From contig JAKCWW010000259.1 in the NCBI GenBank assembly GCA_026260175.1, positions 48,506-112,505 of the forward strand: a stretch of 64,000 nucleotides of DNA, in the 5' to 3' direction. Below the pieces are notes generated by a model. It was not told the origin of the DNA. It ran no database searches and was given only the letters and a program-made list of their open reading frames with translations. Position 1 is the first letter of the stretch. Each line of letters opens with the position of its first letter. This document shows, one piece after another, positions 13,950 through 23,427 of the stretch. The position numbers and the translations under genes are program-made. This stretch comes from Reticulitermes lucifugus. Its lineage: Eukaryota; Arthropoda; Insecta; Blattodea; Rhinotermitidae.

Positions 13950-14210
13950 TTTTTTTCTGTGGCTCAACAGCCCTATGCGGGCTTAGGCCGCCTCATTGTT
14001 GAGGTTTTCGAGATAACACACACACAGACACACCACACTCGGCAGAACTCCTCTGGACGAGGGATCAGTCCGTCGCAGAGACCTCTACCTGTCAACACAC
14101 ATCACTCACAAGAGACAAACATCCATGCCCCCGGCGGCATTCTAACCCGCAATACCAGCAAGCGAGAGGCCGCAGACCCACGTCTTAGACTGCACGGCCA
14201 CTGGGATCGG
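13950..14210 (-). repeat. tRNA-derived SINE family 1, copy S1
   Basis: On the minus strand this starts CCGATCCCAGTGGCCGTGCA, with A box GTCTAAGACG and a B box altered to GGGTTAGAATGCC. It continues through the SINE body (GGTAGAGGTCTCTGCGACGG) and ends with the hairpin AGCCCGCATAGGGCT and TTGAGCCAC before a run of A (T on the + strand). It appears full length. No clear target duplication was found. The open frame across it on the + strand is incidental. Confidence 0.88.
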
Positions 14211-14465
14211 CTATCATTGTGCTGGTTAGATAAAATTAAAGTTGTCCCTTTGTACGTCATGAAAGCATACAGCGAAAATTCAGGTGTAGTTTCTCTTATT
14301 CTTAATTTCAGCATCATGTAAAGATGAATGCTCAGTTTCACGCCTTGTCTGCTTTACCCTTGTGTCCAACGAATGTTAGGCCGGTTTGTAATCACAATCA
14401 GTCTGGAACTTTGGAGAAAAGAAGATGATATTAGATTTTATACTGTTCATTCCGCGCATTGTCGA

Positions 14466-14702
14466 TATTCAACTCACAACACTCAGTCCATCAAAATGCA
14501 CTATATTGTTCCCAGATATTTTATATTACAATATCACGTGGAACATTCCCACATGTTTCGATCCCGTATGGAATCATCATCGGGGAATCACATTAAATTA
14601 ACATTTCACAAAACCGAATTAGCAATCCATGTACACAATAGAAAGATGCAAGAAAGTCAACCGGTTAAAATGTAGGCGTTTGTTGCATAATGGATCCTGG
14701 TC
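14466..14702. repeat. Dispersed repeat, copy A (carries hammerhead-like motif H3)
   Basis: About 240 bp align with 19145-19399. Shared blocks include CAACACTCAG, CAATATCAC, GTTTCGATCC, AAATGTAGGC and TGGATCCTGGT. The copy at 19145 continues past a SINE inserted at its TGGATCCTGGT block; this copy has no SINE and so shows the uninterrupted arrangement. Confidence 0.75.
14545..14588 (-). ncRNA. Hammerhead-ribozyme-like motif H3 (core mutated)
   Basis: On the minus strand: stem I ATTCC, core CCGATGA (expected CTGANGA), T, stem II GATTCC and GGGATC around ATAC, GAAAC, AT, GTG, stem I GGAAT. Stem I is perfect over 5 bp and stem II pairs with one wobble. The core C and the GTG triplet (not GTH) predict an inactive copy. 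It is the paralogue of H2 at 19224. Confidence 0.45.
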
Positions 14703-14853
14703 AGGGTTTTGGAGAGAGCCTACATGTTTAAGAAGAATAAGACTTTCTTAAATAATTATTTAACTGTACTCCGTTATATATCATATATAGCAGTGTAAGC
14801 AATTGAGATCTCAATTTGCATTCAAACCCGTGTATTTAATCTTCCATTATTGC

Positions 14854-14892
14854 CAACCTGATGATAGCCCATTGGGCTGAAACGTGTTGTTG
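14854..14892 (+). ncRNA. Hammerhead-ribozyme-like motif H1 (intact core)
   Basis: It reads stem I CAAC, core CTGATGA, T, stem II AGCCC, loop ATT, GGGCT, then GAAAC, GT, cleavage triplet GTT and stem I GTTG. Stem I (4 bp) and stem II (5 bp) are perfect and all core bases expected of a hammerhead are present. Stem III would be only the A-U and C-G pairs next to the triplet. It is the best-formed + strand example in the window. Penelope-like elements and retrozymes carry minimal hammerheads of this kind; no such reverse transcriptase was recognised nearby. Confidence 0.6.
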
Positions 14893-16397
14893 AGTTAATA
14901 CTGAATGCATGAATTGTTTTTTCGACTGAATCTACTGTGATTCTGTTATCTAAAACACAAAGGGAATGAATCATCCTGAAAAAGCCATAGCTTAGACCTA
15001 GAATCGAAACCCAGAGCGAGAGGTAAAACTCACATAAATGTGTGGCAGATTGAAGATTAACATTTCATTAACAGTGTAGAACTTAGGATTAATATAAGGG
15101 ACGTGCACTGCAGAAAACTTGGTGTTAGCAGGCACGTCGGTATTCTTTAATGTGACTGGGCAAAATGAATTATTATAATGTATTAATAAGTAATATATAT
15201 AAAGGCGAATTAAATAAAGAGTACCTAAATTAATTGCGTGTATATGAGTGTGTGCTTCTTATGTCCTCAAGCGGCTATCCGCTTGATGATTTTTGTGCCA
15301 TGGTACCACTGCCTCGAACAAGTCACCACTCTGTACTTTTATCAGGTTCTAAATATGGTACATTTAAAACTGACAGACATAAGGCAGCATTGAGAAGGGC
15401 AAAGTAGAAAGAGAGATAGAGAATGATTCGAGTATATCCGAAAGAGGAAACTGCCGTGCTTCTCCCTCAAAATAATAACAAATGCTTTCAATTTCAACTG
15501 CCGATAAATGGACCTTCTGTGCTGCTTTGTTCAGCCGCAGCAAGCTTCTCTTTTGTTTGGTTTCCTCATCGTAAGTTCGTGACCGTTTTCTGTGATCAGG
15601 TTCCACACAAATTACAGACTGCCTCGTAAGTTTGTGAACGCTTTTCGTGTATAGACCTTCTATAAAACTGCAGAGAATTTAACAGCTTCGTTGAAGTATT
15701 TCCTACTTGCATCCTGTGCAACACGACCCATCTGGGTTTTTTTTATTAGGTTTTACATGCATAATTTGCAAATGTAGGACACAATGAACACTTGCTTGGA
15801 AGGTTTTGTGCATTTTTTCGCTTGTGTAAACTATGTTTACCTTATTTCCCAAATTCCTTACTGGGTTTCGATTGATTTTGACACTGGATTTTACATTGAA
15901 ACTAACCAGACGACTTTAACATTTATCTGATTAATGTAAAGTGCAAATGTTAGTTGTAACTCTATAGAGCAAATTTCTCCTCGGAAAATAATAGTCCATC
16001 AGCCCCTGAAGAGATCCTCTTCTTTTGTGGATTTCAAACATAAAAAACCTCACACCACTAGATGCTGTCCTAAGCTATATAAATCTACTGTGCACCAACA
16101 TATCCTCTTTTTTTAATTATGGCTAATTCTAATGCATTTCAATATTATCTTCTCACATATACGTCTGTACCAGGCTACACAGTATCACATCCTCTAAGAG
16201 CGAAATTGCAATTTATAAAAGGATTCTCTTCCTGTTAGGTTTTTCCTCTGAAATTGTGCATAAATTCTTCACCTTCTACAAGCATAATAGCATAAGTGCC
16301 TCACGTCATATTCCTTGATGTCATTACCCTGATTGACCGCCAGTACAAGTACATGCAGTGTCTCATCTTAGAATATTAAGTTAATATGTATAATTTT

Positions 16398-16780
16398 AGC
16401 CGATCCCAGTGGCCGCACGGTCTAAGGCGTGGGTCTGAGGCCGTTTTCTTGCTGGGATTGTGGGTTCGAATATCTACGGGGGCATGGATGTTTGTGTTGT
16501 GTTTGTTGTATAAGGACAGTAGTATGGGACATGAAGAAGGAAGGAAGGATTTAAAAGTGCACAATGGATCAAAGTAACAAACGGGACAGGAGAAAAAACT
16601 CGCTGGTGGCATGACTGTTTGTCTGTTCTATTTTTGTGTTGTGTAGGTAGCGGCCTCTGCGACGAGCTGATCACTCGTTCAGAGGAGTCCTACCGTGGGC
16701 GTGTGTTTGTGTGTGATCTAGAAACCTCAACAAAGAGGCAGCCTAGGCCCGATTAAGGGCTCTTGCACCACAGAAAGAAA
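16398..16780 (+). repeat. tRNA-derived SINE family 1, copy S2, with internal insertion and TSD
   Basis: The head CCGATCCCAGTGGCCGCACG with A box GGTCTAAGGCG and B box GGGTTCGAATATC is followed by the family body and the tail GGCTCTTGCACCACAGAAAG. The direct repeat GTATAATTTT lies at 16388-16397 and 16781-16790, a 10-bp target duplication. The copy is about 130-140 bp longer than the others: TTTGTGTTGTGT occurs at 16491-16502 and again at 16633-16644, bracketing unrelated sequence. Confidence 0.9.
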
Positions 16781-16927
16781 GTATAATTTTTATGTTTTAA
16801 TTATCTGAAATTTTACTCAGTATAGGGTTTTAATAGAATAATTATGTATATTCTTTTGTATTTTGATAGTTCTCACTTAAAACTTGTGAAAGTCATTTAT
16901 AATGTACCAATATTAATTGTTTGAAAT

Positions 16928-16939
16928 TTGTATACTTCA
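16928..16939. repeat. 12-bp target-site duplication of foldback copy 3 (left half)
   Basis: TTGTATACTTCA is found here and again at 17115-17126, directly flanking the palindrome. A perfect duplication marks this as a comparatively young insertion. Confidence 0.7.
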
Positions 16940-17114
16940 AATCTGTGGTCCTTTGGGTAATTACACGGCGTCGTGTGGTAATTATTTACCGACGTTTCGG
17001 GANNNNNNNNNNNNNNNNNNNNNNNNNNNNNNNNNNNNNNNNNNNNNNNNNNCGTGTAATTACCCAAAAGACCACAGATTTCATCAACATCGCGGCGGAA
17101 GCCTGAAATCAAGG
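16940..17114. repeat. Foldback repeat, copy 3, with TSD and central assembly gap
   Basis: The left arm (AAATCTGTGGTC, then GGGTAATTACACG) and right arm (CGTGTAATTACCC, then GACCACAGATTT) pair, and the left half carries GTGGTAATTATTTACCGACGTTTCGGG as in copy 1, separated here by a run of N at 17003-17052. The direct repeat TTGTATACTTCA lies at 16928-16939 and 17115-17126 immediately outside the element, a 12-bp target-site duplication. The right end GCCTGAAATCA matches copy 2. Outer arm bases differ from copies 1 and 2 but still pair with each other. Confidence 0.85.
17003..17052. other. Assembly gap (50 N) at palindrome centre
   Basis: Unknown bases replace the inner part of foldback copy 3. 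Comparison with copy 1 suggests the missing part is the remainder of the hairpin arms and loop. Confidence 0.99.
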
Positions 17115-17914
17115 TTGTATACTTCAGTTCGTTTTAAAGGTCATAATTACACATAGTTCTCCATATGTCTGCTACTTATCTGGCTAGGTACAATCTGTGA
17201 GAGCGTTTCCTTTAAAGTTTATAGATGTCTGTACGATAAATTATATAAAACATGTATAAAATCATTAATTAGGGAGAATCGTTAATATAAATAATATAAT
17301 AACCTATTGTGGCATGGAAACCTTGTCCAAATTCCTAGTATTGACCTTCCCTCTATCACCTGCCCGCCCATTAAAACACATTGTATATATTTGTACAGCA
17401 GATAAGTTGCATTCTTAAACGAAACATACCATATTGAATACATAGCATACTCCGAGGTTTACTTTACCTCGTGTCCTTGTCTTACAGCTCTTCAGACTGG
17501 AGCGTCTGTCTCCAAATTTCTTTTAGTCTGGGATGAGGAATTAATTTTGGCTTCGGGGCAGATTGGTACGTTGTGAAGTGACAGTGGACCCGATAACATT
17601 GAGGAAAAATCTCTTCTTTATTTGGGACACTTAAATAACTAACACATATTCTCGCTGACAGAATATACTTTAGTCTGTAGCTATACGAGTAAATACCGAT
17701 GAATATTACATTATTAATGATTAATTCGGAGAGGATATCATAAAGTGTGATTGCCATTTTCATGATTCTACGACAGCTTACTACCCACTATGCAGTGTCT
17801 TACTCAATACTCTTTTAAGCTTTCTCGCATCAGATGGAAGTGTCATAAACGCACGTGTTGCATAGGGACCCAAACACTTGAAATTTTGTCACATATGAAT
17901 TTTATGAACTCGTA

Positions 17915-17945
17915 TTTATTTATTTATTTATTTATTTATTTATTC
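17915..17945. repeat. (TTTA)n microsatellite
   Basis: About eight copies of the tetranucleotide TTTA in a row. Confidence 0.95.
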
Positions 17946-19144
17946 AATGCAGTTACAGCACTTACACCTCACTGAGTATTAGAGAGGAAAAGGTGTTTTC
18001 CATAATAAATTAAATAGAATTTTTCAAGGCGTTCTTTGATGTTTCCTAAGCCTAAATGCAGTCTGTCTATGCATTTTAATTAACTGTTTATGATGGACAT
18101 AAAATGCCAGTTAATTACTTAAGGGAAATTAGTACGTCTGAATCTCTTTCAAATCGGAATTTCCGGACAGTGTGTAATGAACGTCACCCACATGTAACTT
18201 GAAAAGGATATTGTACTGGGCTCACAGGTGGTGAGATGGACGGCCCTACATGACCTATGTCAAGGCGGCCTAAAATTAATAAAGGATTGTAAGTTTCTTA
18301 TATCCCTGGTTGGGACTGAATATTTCGCTTTCCATATCTGACCCTCGGGCTACAGTTTGCACTTCTCAACTCTATTCAGGTCTGTTTATCCCTGCTGCCT
18401 GTCACTAATACTGTTTCGTGCTACGGTTAATTCCATTTACGCCATCATTTCTTGAATTTCCCTGTCCATTTGACACGACATTTTGTCGGAGAAAAAATCT
18501 GTCCCTACAGTTGTTTTTCTTCTAAAATGACTTTGTCTTTGAAATGTTAAAGTTTGCTGCATTTTAGATAGTTTTTAAACCTAATTATTATTAGGTAGTC
18601 CGAAGAATTATGCTTAGCATACGTCAGCTTTTTGTACAGATGAGAGTAACCTATCCTATATCCGCCTGTGACTTTGAAAGGTTTTATCCTCTATACCGAA
18701 AGACTTTATTAGACCATACCTCCTCATTGTTTCATAAATTAATTGATATATTCCTCTCAGGATCAGTTTAGTTTTCACTGTTTCACCAGAATATCAGGCA
18801 CACAACATTCCTAAAGTGACGATTCACAGCCATCTCCTAATTACACCAAGCTCTGTCCTAACCAACAGCAGAGGAACAAAACACACGTGCGTCACAATAA
18901 TGTCGATCTCCACTCCTGTGACCGTAATTAACAAGAGGATGAGAAATGTTTAATTTTGATAGCTGCGTTTGTTTCTTTGCTGCCGTGTTGCATTCCACTG
19001 GACGGTCATACGTCACGAAGCGAGGCGTTCAAACGCCATAGGAATCCGTAAGGCTCAAATAATCAAACTGCCATTTGACGTGAACGTTTGATGCAGAAGT
19101 GGATTACCGGCATGTTATTAATTCTTTCCAAAACGTTAAGTTAG

Positions 19145-19399
19145 CTAATCAAATCACAACACCCAGACCAAGAAAATGCACAGTACTGTTCCTTAGATAT
19201 TTATATAACAATATCACATTATCATTCCTACGTGTTTCGATCCACAAGGTATCATCATCAGGGAATCAAATCAAAGCAACACCACACAAAAACAAACTAG
19301 CTACCTTGGCATACAATACATAGGTGTAAAAGAATAAAACATTTAAAATGTAGGCAATTCTTTGTAGTATTGTTTTATAAGTGTAGTGGATCCTGGTAT
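19145..19399. repeat. Dispersed repeat, copy B (carries hammerhead-like motif H2)
   Basis: This is the paralogue of 14466-14702. It shares CACAACACCCAG, CAATATCACAT, GTTTCGATCC, AAATGTAGGC and TGGATCCTGGT. A SINE of family 2 has inserted within its last block, duplicating TAGTGGATCCTGGTAT. Confidence 0.75.
19224..19266 (-). ncRNA. Hammerhead-ribozyme-like motif H2 (intact core)
   Basis: On the minus strand: stem I ATTCC, core CTGATGA, T, stem II GATACC and GGATC around TTGT, GAAAC, AC, GTA, stem I GGAAT. Stem I is perfect over 5 bp. Stem II has one bulged base. The GUA triplet is an allowed GUH site. Compared with H3 the stem II bases differ yet both pair. Confidence 0.55.
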
Positions 19400-19722
19400 G
19401 TCGACCTCGGTGGACTAGTGGTTAGCGTGCTCGCCACTGGACCCAAGGTTCGCGGGTTCGATCCCGACCGAGGTCGATGAATTTTTAAGGGTGATAAAAA
19501 TCCGGAGCACCACTTTCTTCGGAGGGGAAGTAAAGAACCTTACGGGCATGTTACGTAAGCTAAATTCAAAGCCTTCATTTCTGACCAGATGGCTCTGGCG
19601 GACACATCAGGATCGATAGAATAGTAGCGCTGCCAGTTGGCCAGTCTTAGTAACCTCGGAAAGAGGAGGCAAGAGGAGGCCCGAGCCCATATAGGGCTGT
19701 TGAGCCATGGTTATTATTATTA
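19400..19722 (+). repeat. tRNA-derived SINE family 2, full length, with 16-bp TSD
   Basis: The tRNA-like head is 19401-19478. Its ends GACCTCGGT and ACCGAGGTC pair as an extended acceptor stem, with A box GACTAGTGGTTAGCG and B box GGGTTCGATCCCG. The body contains CCGGAGCACC and GACCAGATGGCTCTGGCGG. The tail GAGGAGGCCCGAGCCCATAT then AGGGCTGTTGAGCCATGG and (TTA)n matches the 3' end of SINE family 1. TAGTGGATCCTGGTAT flanks it at 19384-19399 and 19723-19738 without mismatch, so the insertion is recent. Confidence 0.93.
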
Positions 19723-20431
19723 TAGTGGATCCTGGTATACTGGAAATTAATCTTAAAATCATTAAATTAATTAAATTAAACATGAATAAACATCTAAAAA
19801 ATATATTAATGGACAAGACACATAAAAACATAAATCGGAGAGGGATAGTTGCGATGACCAATACAATACGTTACCTGTAAATTCTATCCTCAATATGGCC
19901 GCAACAGTTTTCTCCGTAACTTTTGTATTCACTCACTACAGAATGTCACAACTTAAAGGCCACGCATAACCTACATTTAGGAGGTAGCAGGTTTAACCAC
20001 TGGCCTGGTTACGGGCTATCCTAATTGCCGTTTCCATACTTTACGTCAGAGTCTCCAGAAGGACGCTCGGGCAGTCCGTTCCTATCCACATCTGCATTAC
20101 ATATTTTGCCACAATCGTTGTCTCGTGCTCCTATTTCTCTTGACGTTATGTGTGACTTCTGCATTTTAAACAGCGTGTTGAACTAAACTAAAAATTAACG
20201 TAAGCTGCGCTTATGCTCTATTCATTATTCCGTAGAAAATAACTCGTTTTTCACAGAGTCTTACTATAGCCAGTGTATCCTTTGTCAATTGTTTTGTAAG
20301 TCGGACGTGTTTTAGTTTCCTATGGCATCTGTTTCTTGTACGTGATGCTTTTATGTATACTCTTCTATTTTTAGTCCAGTCAACCTATTGCACCTGATCA
20401 TCGTAGATGTAGAAGGCGATTGTTGCACTTT

Positions 20432-20622
20432 ATCACACTTATTGACACCCACACACTCAGTAGGACTCCTCTGAACGAGGGATCAGCCCATTGCAGAGAC
20501 ATCTACCTGCACAACACACAATACAAGAGACATGTCCATGCCCCCAAGGGGATTCGAACCCGCAGTCCCAGCAAGGGAGCGGCCGCAAACCTACGCCTCA
20601 GACCGCGCGGCCGCCGGGATTG
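20432..20622 (-). repeat. tRNA-derived SINE family 1, copy S3, lacking its 3' tail
   Basis: The minus strand shows the head with GCGCGGTCTGAGGCG and B box GGGTTCGAATCCCC, then GGTAGATGTCTCTGCAATGG and CTCCTACTGAGTGTG. The last 50-60 bp with the conserved hairpin are absent. The head ends CCCGGCGGCC rather than CCGATCCCAGTGGCC, showing local decay. Confidence 0.85.
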
Positions 20623-21397
20623 TCTTTATACCTTTCGTACCTCATGTACGGGATGGACTCATAAGATAGAGGTTGAGTATTGCCAGTGTTACATTCCACC
20701 ACTGGATAACACGCTGCGGTACTTTCCTTCCTCACAGCCTAATTGCCCAAAGTGAAATTTAAATGTTATTTAACATCTTTATTCTCTCATTTTTTGATAT
20801 TGTTTTATACAACAATAATAATCTTCGACTATTGATGTTTTAACAGTATATCGCACGTTTTGAGAAATTTTATTAAACGTCCTACGCAGTTAATTACAGA
20901 ATTTAATTACGCAACCGGTAGCCCTGGGGAGCATTTCCTTTCGACATGTAAAAGCCATTCTGTGCCCACGTGTTTGCGACGTGCCATGGGAGTGTGGTGC
21001 ACAGCAATCTAGTGGCACCTCAGGTCAGACGATTTTAGAATTGCCTTTTTCTGATCAGCCTCTGCAATCAATGTGGCGGAACACACTACATGAAGCCAAA
21101 GAGCTGGAGTTCAGGCACACCTAATGCCATTTATGACTGAGTTTCTTGCAATTCGAAGTTCAGTGATTGGTTTATGATCTGGATGTGCTTAGGTGGAATA
21201 GATTCACCTCCCTCAGCATAGGATTGGAAGTCAGGCTCTGTTAGCAGACGGTACTGAATCTTCCGATTACTTAATAGACAGAGCATTTCTTGACTTATTA
21301 TGTGAATATTAATTAGTTTATGAAGAACTTTCCTCCAAGGAGTTAGCGAAAGGACTATACTATGATTTTTTATTAGCACGTAGATTGTGTCCGTCGT

Positions 21398-22115
21398 AAT
21401 GTTACCGTAGGTTTCTGTTACAGTGTGATGGTACTGCAGGTTAATGTTACTATGTGATATTACTGCTGGTTAATTTTACTTTATGATGTTATTTCAGGCT
21501 AATGTTACTGCGTAATATTATTGCAGGTTAATTTTACTTTATGATGTTGTTTCAGGCTAATGTTACTGCGTGATGTTACTGCAGGTTAATTTTACTTTAT
21601 GATGTTATTTCAGGCTAATGTTACTGCGTGATGTTACTGCAGGTTAATTTTACTTTATGGTGTTATTTCAGGCTAATGTTACTGCGTGATGTTACTGCAG
21701 GTTAATTTTACTTTATGATGTTATTTCAGGTTAATGTTACTGCGTGATATTATTGCAGGTTAATGTTACTGCGTGAAGTTGATGCAGTTTAACGTTACGC
21801 TGTGACGTTACTACGGGTTAATATTACTGTTGGAAGTTACTGCAGGTTAAGTTTATTTTGTGATATTATTACTGGTTAATGTTACTGTGTGAGTTTATTG
21901 CAGGTTAATATTACTGTGGGATGTTACTGTAGGTTAATGTTATTGCGTGATGTTACTGCAGGTTACTGTGTGATGTTACTGCTGGTTAATGTTACCGTGT
22001 AACCTTACTGCAGGTTGATATTAATTGTGATGTTACTGCAGGTTATGTTACTGTGTTATGTTATTTCAGGTTGATGTTACTGTGGGCTGTTACTGTAGGT
22101 TAATGATACTGTGTG
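21398..22115. repeat. 29-bp minisatellite with 58-bp higher-order unit
   Basis: Roughly two dozen units close to GTTAATGTTACTGTGTGATG followed by TTACTGCAG, 29 bp each. Between about 21470 and 21760 two variants alternate, one with TTTTACTTTATGATGTTATT and one with GTTACTGCGTGATGTTACTG, giving a homogenised 58-bp dimer repeated about five times. Flanking units are more divergent and have small length changes. No coding frame runs through it. Confidence 0.93.
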
Positions 22116-22389
22116 TTGGGTCAGGCTAAAATCACGACGACATGATTAGCACAACACTCGAGTTTCAGCATTTTTAATGGAATTGCAACGTAATGTTACC
22201 CTCCACTTAAATGAACATGGTTATACGTCCTGTATTTTATCCACTTACAACGATATGTCAATATCTAGCACAAAAATCGCTGTGTATCGAATAGTCAAAC
22301 AAGTGTCATTTGCGAGCTTCCGCATCATAGCAGCTTTCTATAGTGTGGGACGTGTTATATTGTGTTTGCTTTGTCGTCAGAGAGGACAA

Positions 22390-22558
22390 TATGGAAGACG
22401 ATCTGGGTGAAAGCAACGAGAGTGAGAGCGATAGTTTTGTAAATACTGACTCAGATAATGGTGTTGTCTTTGGTACTTTTACAAGTCGGGGAAGTAGCGG
22501 TAAGCCTCGCCTCCTTCAAGAATCACATTTTCCCTGTTTGTACAAGTATGATCAGTGA
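22390..22558 (+). other. Short acidic open frame of unknown nature
   Basis: An ATG at 22390 opens a frame reading MEDDLGESNESESDSF then VNTDSDNGVVFG, ending at 22558. The acidic Ser/Asp/Glu-rich start resembles the N-termini of some domesticated transposases, but nothing diagnostic follows. It could be chance, a remnant of a transposon, or a first exon. I do not assign a function. Confidence 0.15.
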
Positions 22559-23275
22559 TACAAATTATGATATTTCCGTTATTTCAGATTCTTATTCCGG
22601 ACATGTAAAATATATTTATACAAGTGAGTAACTTTTTGAATCTGCTGCTATACCACTCCAACAGAGCCTAGAAGACAGAAGTTAATAACGGAGCATAGTG
22701 GAAAGATGTAGATAGCGTAGCTGGCATTGGTGCTTATACGGCTGCACGTGGAGTGCTGCAGGGGTTGGCATGGTTGAGGCATGTGAACCATTGGATTTAC
22801 TTTTAGGTTTCAGTGACCATGAACTACTATCAAAAATGAAATAACAAATATATATATAAGGTAAGAAGTATCTAAAAGTATCTAGAAAACGTTCAGCGCT
22901 TGTTCTATCAGAATAAAAATGATGCCTTTTTAAAACCCTGTCTATAAAAAGTGTTTAATTTGTAAAATATTCGGGGTGGTAGTAGAGTGAAGGAGTGTAA
23001 ATTTTTTAGAGTATGGACAGAAGGAGCATTTAACCAACTGGGGGAACTATCTCAGCATTTATCTGCACATCCTTACAAAAGCAATAACGACCCGTGGTTA
23101 AATTGTATTCTGCGCGAGATTCGAAATGTAGGTGTCCAGTCGTTCAGAATGAAGGCTGGTGAAAGATAACAGTAATGATGATACAAGGCCGAACGACTAC
23201 GAAGTGATACAGACGAGGTGCAACCTGATAGTCTTGTGACCACGTCACGAACTTCCTGAACGGTTTGTGTTGCAG

Positions 23276-23427
23276 TGCGCCCGCTGGACGTCCATCTGCT
23301 GGGGGAAAACCAACCGCTGAGTGCTGCCAGCGAGTACGAAGTGGCGTGTCAGTCGTCGGGTGCGCGCCCCCCTGCCAACATCTCCTGGTGGAAGGCAGGT
23401 CAACTGCTTGACCACACCCGAGAAACG
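23276..23427 (+). CDS. Sidestep-family Ig-domain exon (N-terminal half of one Ig domain)
   Basis: Internal exon of a cell-surface immunoglobulin-superfamily protein. In flies, Sidestep and its paralogues are transmembrane receptors that bind Beaten-path proteins in axon guidance and synaptic partner choice. The translation starts RPLDVHLLGENQPLSA, continues with YEVACQSSGARPPA, in which C is the B-strand cysteine, and then ISWWKAGQLL, in which WW marks the C strand. The pattern PLxVxxLGxNxPLSA, C, SxGxRPPA, WWK is characteristic of this family as I know it. The acceptor is TGTTGCAG ending at 23275 and the donor is ACG/GTAAAT at 23428. The upstream junction is phase 1 and the downstream one is phase 0. 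The second cysteine of the domain is absent here and supplied by the exon at 54099. No other exon of the gene was recognised upstream in this window. Which Side paralogue it is cannot be decided from one domain. Confidence 0.88.

Noticed and set aside
13851-14321. A 156-codon open frame, the longest in the window
   Set aside because: It runs backwards through SINE copy S1 (13950-14210). The frame is a by-product of the GC-rich SINE and has no domain.
19401-19478. Possible functional tRNA gene
   Set aside because: A and B boxes are good, but no convincing anticodon stem forms. The sequence is joined to a SINE body and tail bounded by target duplications.
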